DNA of 8,728 bases from Acidobacteriota bacterium (lineage in GTDB: Bacteria > Acidobacteriota > Terriglobia > Terriglobales > Acidobacteriaceae). Below the pieces are notes generated by a model. The model was not told where the DNA came from, did no database searches, and worked only from the letters and a program-made list of their open reading frames with translations. The stretch spans positions 1-8,728 of the forward strand of contig JAJXUS010000065.1 of assembly GCA_021782675.1 (NCBI GenBank), in the 5' to 3' direction. Made by a program: the position numbers and the translations under genes. Below are positions 6,667 through 8,728 of the stretch, in pieces. Numbering within the stretch: position 1 is the first letter of the stretch; every line of letters starts with the position of its first letter.

Positions 6667-6885
6667 TTGTCCATCGAAACGCCGTTGCCGCCCGCGGCTG
6701 GTGCGCGCCGCAATGAAGATATCGCCCTCGATCTGTTGAAGTTTATTGCCGTTACGGCGAACGTTGGCCGCCCGGCGGCGCCCACTGCGGGCTTCGTCGC
6801 CGGTGCAGCGCCGAAGGGCGACGACCCGGTCGCGAACCTGCTTGACCTCTATCGCCGCTGCCTGCAGGCGGTTGACCGCAAATAG
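6667..6885 (+). CDS. 72-aa conserved-type hypothetical protein (TTG start)
   Basis: TTG 6667 to TAG 6883-6885 encodes 72 residues. A helical N-terminal core, NEDIALDLLKFIAVTANVG (16-34), is followed by a Gly/Ala/Pro-rich middle and a C-terminal helix, VANLLDLYRRCLQAVDRK. No signal peptide or membrane span is seen. I recall acidobacterial proteins of this size with an EDIALDL(M/L)KFIA core, but no function. The start is set by GGGAGG 6 nt upstream; the frame stays open to 6556, but that part overlaps the regulator's end. The gap to the oxidoreductase start is only 10 nt, so the two are probably co-transcribed. An ATG start in another frame at 6746 shadows this gene and is not real. Confidence 0.7.
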   Translation: MSIETPLPPAAGARRNEDIALDLLKFIAVTANVGRPAAPTAGFVAGAAPKGDDPVANLLDLYRRCLQAVDRK

Positions 6886-6895
6886 CCGCGCCGCT

Positions 6896-7933
6896 TTGTC
6901 AGACCCCTCTGCAACGCGCATTGCCGTTGTTGGCGCCGGTGCCTTCGGGCTGAATCACCTTCGCGTCTGGCAGGATATGGAACGCAGCGGTGCGCCCGTG
7001 CGGGTATGTGCGGTGGTCGATCCTTCGCCCGGAGCGGCGCAGGCCGTGCAACAGCACGCGCCTCTCCCTGTTTTTTCTTCCGTTGCCGATCTGCTGGCGC
7101 ACGGCGGATGCGACGCCGCATCGGTCGCGGTTCCCACGTCGCAGCATTTTGCCGTCGCCTCCCGGCTGCTTACCGCCGGGGTGGACGTGCTGCTGGAAAA
7201 ACCAATAACCGCGACCCTGGAAGAGGCCGACGCGCTGCTCGCGCTGGCCAGGAAAAATCAGCGCATCCTCCAGCCCGGGCATCTGGAGCGGTTCAACCCT
7301 GCCGTGCTGGCCATGCGTCCCGTGGCGGTCGATCCACTGTTTTTTGAGGTGCATCGCCTCAGCGTCTTCACGCCGCGTTCGCTGGACGTGGACGTTGTGC
7401 TGGATCTGATGATCCACGACCTGGACGTGGTGCTGAGTCTCGTCCAGTCTCCCGTCGCTCAGTTGCATGCCGTCGGCCTGCCGGTGCTCTCCGGCAAAGT
7501 GGATATTGCAAATGTCCGGCTCGAGTTCGCCAACGGGTGCGTCGCCAACTTTACCGCCAGCCGCGTCAGCACGGAGCGCGTGCGCAAGCTGCGCTTCTTC
7601 GCGCCCCATCGCTATGTATCGCTGGATTACGCGCGGCAGGATGTCCTGGTGATCGATGTCGCCGGCGAAGGCTCTCCGGCTCCGGAAGAGGCTGCTGTCC
7701 GCTTCATGGCTGCGGAGTCGCGTCATCCCACCCCGGAATTTTCCATGCGCAAGCTGGAAGTCACGCCCGGCGAACCGCTCCGCCTGGAGCTGGAGGTCTT
7801 TCTGCACGCAGTACGGACGCGCAGCGCTCCCGCAGTGACGGGCGAAGACGGCCGCGCCGCGCTGAAGCTTGCCCTGGAGATTCGGGCAGCTATCCGTGCG
7901 CACCACGCCCGCAGCGGCATCGCTTCGCGCTGA
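6896..7933 (+). CDS. Gfo/Idh/MocA-family NAD(P)-dependent oxidoreductase
   Basis: From TTG 6896 the protein is 345 aa, normal for the family. The N-terminal Rossmann fold begins at once (IAVVGAGAFG, 9-18), the cofactor-proximal aspartate is in VCAVVDPS (37-44), and the family EKP motif is at 101-103. The second domain carries HLERFNPAV (129-137) and DLMIHDLD (170-177), with D170 and H174 as likely active-site residues. These enzymes oxidise or reduce sugars, often nucleotide-linked. The HLERFNPAV and DLMIHDLD style resembles members found in lipid A (lpx) loci, including UDP-GlcNAc 3-dehydrogenases such as GnnA, but no lpx gene is present here, so the substrate is open. The frame extends back to 6746 with an Arg-rich segment that is the 72-aa gene read out of frame; TTG 6896 is preferred although no clear ribosome binding site precedes it. 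Confidence 0.85.
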   Translation: MSDPSATRIAVVGAGAFGLNHLRVWQDMERSGAPVRVCAVVDPSPGAAQAVQQHAPLPVFSSVADLLAHGGCDAASVAVPTSQHFAVASRLLTAGVDVLLEKPITATLEEADALLALARKNQRILQPGHLERFNPAVLAMRPVAVDPLFFEVHRLSVFTPRSLDVDVVLDLMIHDLDVVLSLVQSPVAQLHAVGLPVLSGKVDIANVRLEFANGCVANFTASRVSTERVRKLRFFAPHRYVSLDYARQDVLVIDVAGEGSPAPEEAAVRFMAAESRHPTPEFSMRKLEVTPGEPLRLELEVFLHAVRTRSAPAVTGEDGRAALKLALEIRAAIRAHHARSGIASR

Positions 7934-8009
7934 ATCCGACCCACCGTAGCGGCGCACCCGCAGGGCGCGCTGTGCATCCGAGAGTATTGGTAACGGCGGG
8001 CGAGGGTTC

Positions 8010-8510
8010 ATGATCCGTAAAGATATGCTGATTGCCGCGCTGCTGGAGGGCCTGCTGCTGATGGTGGCGGCCGCGGCCGGATGGGCGACGCGCCAGCCCC
8101 TCATCTTTGCCAGCCTCGGCCCCACTGCCTACGAAATGATTGAGACGCCGAAGCGGCGGACGGCGCGCCCCTACAACATATTTGTCGGGCATCTGAGTGC
8201 GGTCCTGTGCGCCTTCTTTGCGCTGTGGGTCACCGGCGCCTGGTGGACGCCGGTCGTTTCGCGCCACGGCGTGCCCTTCATCCGCATTTGGGCGGTGATG
8301 CTGGCGGCCGTGCTCACCGTATTTTTTACGCTGCGGCTGCGCGCCGCGCAGCCGGCCGCTGTCTCCACTACGTTGCTGATTGCGACCGGCGCCATGCAAA
8401 CCAAGCGTGAGGGGCTGATGATTTTGGCCGCCGTGGTGCTGACGATGGCAGCGGGTGAGCCGCTGCGCCGATGGCGGGCGCGAGTGATAGCGGAAGGGGA
8501 GGGTGTCTGA
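8010..8510 (+). CDS. HPP-family integral membrane protein, signature motif altered
   Basis: The 166-aa protein starts at ATG 8010, three bases after GAGGG, and ends at TGA 8508-8510. Hydrophobic segments lie near 7-26, 56-78, 90-109, 115-130 and 135-149, giving four to five membrane spans. ASLGPTAY (34-41), ARPYNIFVGHL (52-62) and QPAAVSTTLLIATG (114-127) align with the HPP family pattern (ASA..., QPRNVIGGHL and HPPAGATALLAVLG). The name-giving HPP is QPA here. The family is widespread in bacteria and plant plastids; some members have been linked to nitrite transport, but that cannot be carried over. Five basic residues in the last 15 suggest a cytoplasmic C terminus. It converges on the rRNA methyltransferase gene with a 3-nt gap. 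Confidence 0.85.
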   Translation: MIRKDMLIAALLEGLLLMVAAAAGWATRQPLIFASLGPTAYEMIETPKRRTARPYNIFVGHLSAVLCAFFALWVTGAWWTPVVSRHGVPFIRIWAVMLAAVLTVFFTLRLRAAQPAAVSTTLLIATGAMQTKREGLMILAAVVLTMAAGEPLRRWRARVIAEGEGV

Positions 8511-8513
8511 AAT

Positions 8514-8728
8514 TTACGGCTGATCCCAGGCGACCTCGCAGATCAGACACTTCAGATACTGGGTCTCCGGTACGGTGAGAATCGCCGGATGATCCACCGC
8601 GGCGCCGCGCACCTCCAGCAGCCGGACGCGGCGCTTCGCATCCGCGGCGGCCGACGCGACGGCCGCCTGAAACTCCGCCAGTGACACGTGGTGTGAGCAG
8701 GAGCAGGTGACCAGCGTGCCGCCGACAT
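8514..8728 (-). CDS. rlmI: Class I SAM-dependent rRNA methyltransferase, RlmI type (23S rRNA m5C), 3' end only
   Basis: Seventy C-terminal residues are visible, ending at TAA 8514-8516; the rest lies beyond the window. GGTLVTCSCSHHVSLAEF contains the catalytic-cysteine SCS segment of the RlmI/RlmK-type family, followed by DHPAILTVPETQYLKCLIC, which matches the family's C-terminal block. The enzyme methylates a cytosine of 23S rRNA using SAM. The exact target position cannot be told from this part. No terminator is seen between this gene and the convergent HPP gene. Confidence 0.8.
   Translation of the reverse strand, partial: VGGTLVTCSCSHHVSLAEFQAAVASAAADAKRRVRLLEVRGAAVDHPAILTVPETQYLKCLICEVAWDQP

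Noticed and set aside
5712..6785. Minus-strand open frame of 357 codons
   Set aside because: It is antisense to the XRE/S24-like regulator, with no recognisable domain and no supporting start site.
6746..6895. N-terminal extension of the oxidoreductase
   Set aside because: It is an Arg-rich out-of-frame reading of the 72-aa gene; the Rossmann motif begins right after TTG 6896.
6899..8125. Minus-strand open frame of 408 codons
   Set aside because: It is antisense to the Gfo/Idh/MocA gene, has an Arg/Gln/His-rich shadow composition, and shows no family motif.

Overview
The window looks like ordinary chromosome from a GC-rich Gram-negative bacterium, most likely an acidobacterium of the Terriglobia (Acidobacterium/Terriglobus/Granulicella type). 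This rests on the overall style of the proteins and on several small proteins that I recognise from memory as typical of that group: a zinc-ribbon protein coupled to a sigma-region-4-like protein, a 72-aa protein, and an XRE/S24-like regulator. No database search was possible. There is no transposase, integrase, tRNA, rRNA or CRISPR array.

Layout. (1) 2-1152, plus strand: the 3' part of folK, then a CADD-family heme-oxygenase-fold protein. Both point to folate synthesis: FolK makes the pterin pyrophosphate, and CADD proteins supply p-aminobenzoate by an unusual route. A strong, apparently bidirectional terminator follows (1168-1199). (2) 1211-1460: five head-to-tail copies of a 50-bp non-coding repeat. 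(3) 1485-4313, minus strand: glmU then ahcY, housekeeping genes for UDP-GlcNAc synthesis and S-adenosylhomocysteine recycling. AhcY has the short C terminus of the archaeal/Thermotoga-like type. (4) 4456-4575, plus strand: a 39-aa single-span membrane protein with a near-perfect ribosome binding site. (5) 4655-5352, minus strand: a 66-aa four-cysteine protein with an AT-hook-like motif, overlapping by ATGA a 166-aa sigma-region-4/HTH protein.

(6) 5353-5888: about 530 bp without a convincing gene. The GC-rich part holds four inverted repeats and could be a structured RNA or long leader. The AT-rich part ends in two matching palindromes centred 31 bp apart, the second touching the next start codon. 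(7) 5889-6608, plus strand: a 239-aa regulator with an N-terminal HTH and a C-terminal S24/LexA-like domain that appears to lack the Ser/Lys catalytic pair. The palindromes are probably its own operators. (8) 6667-7933, plus strand: a 72-aa conserved-type protein followed closely by a Gfo/Idh/MocA oxidoreductase, both apparently starting at TTG. (9) 8010-8510, plus strand: an HPP-family membrane protein whose HPP signature reads QPA. (10) 8514-8728, minus strand: the 3' end of an RlmI-type 23S rRNA methyltransferase, converging on the HPP gene with a 3-nt gap.

The points most worth following are the folK-CADD pair, the XRE/S24 regulator with its double operator, the zinc-ribbon/sigma-4 pair with its hairpin-rich upstream region, the 39-aa membrane protein, and the 50-bp tandem array with its alternating variant base.
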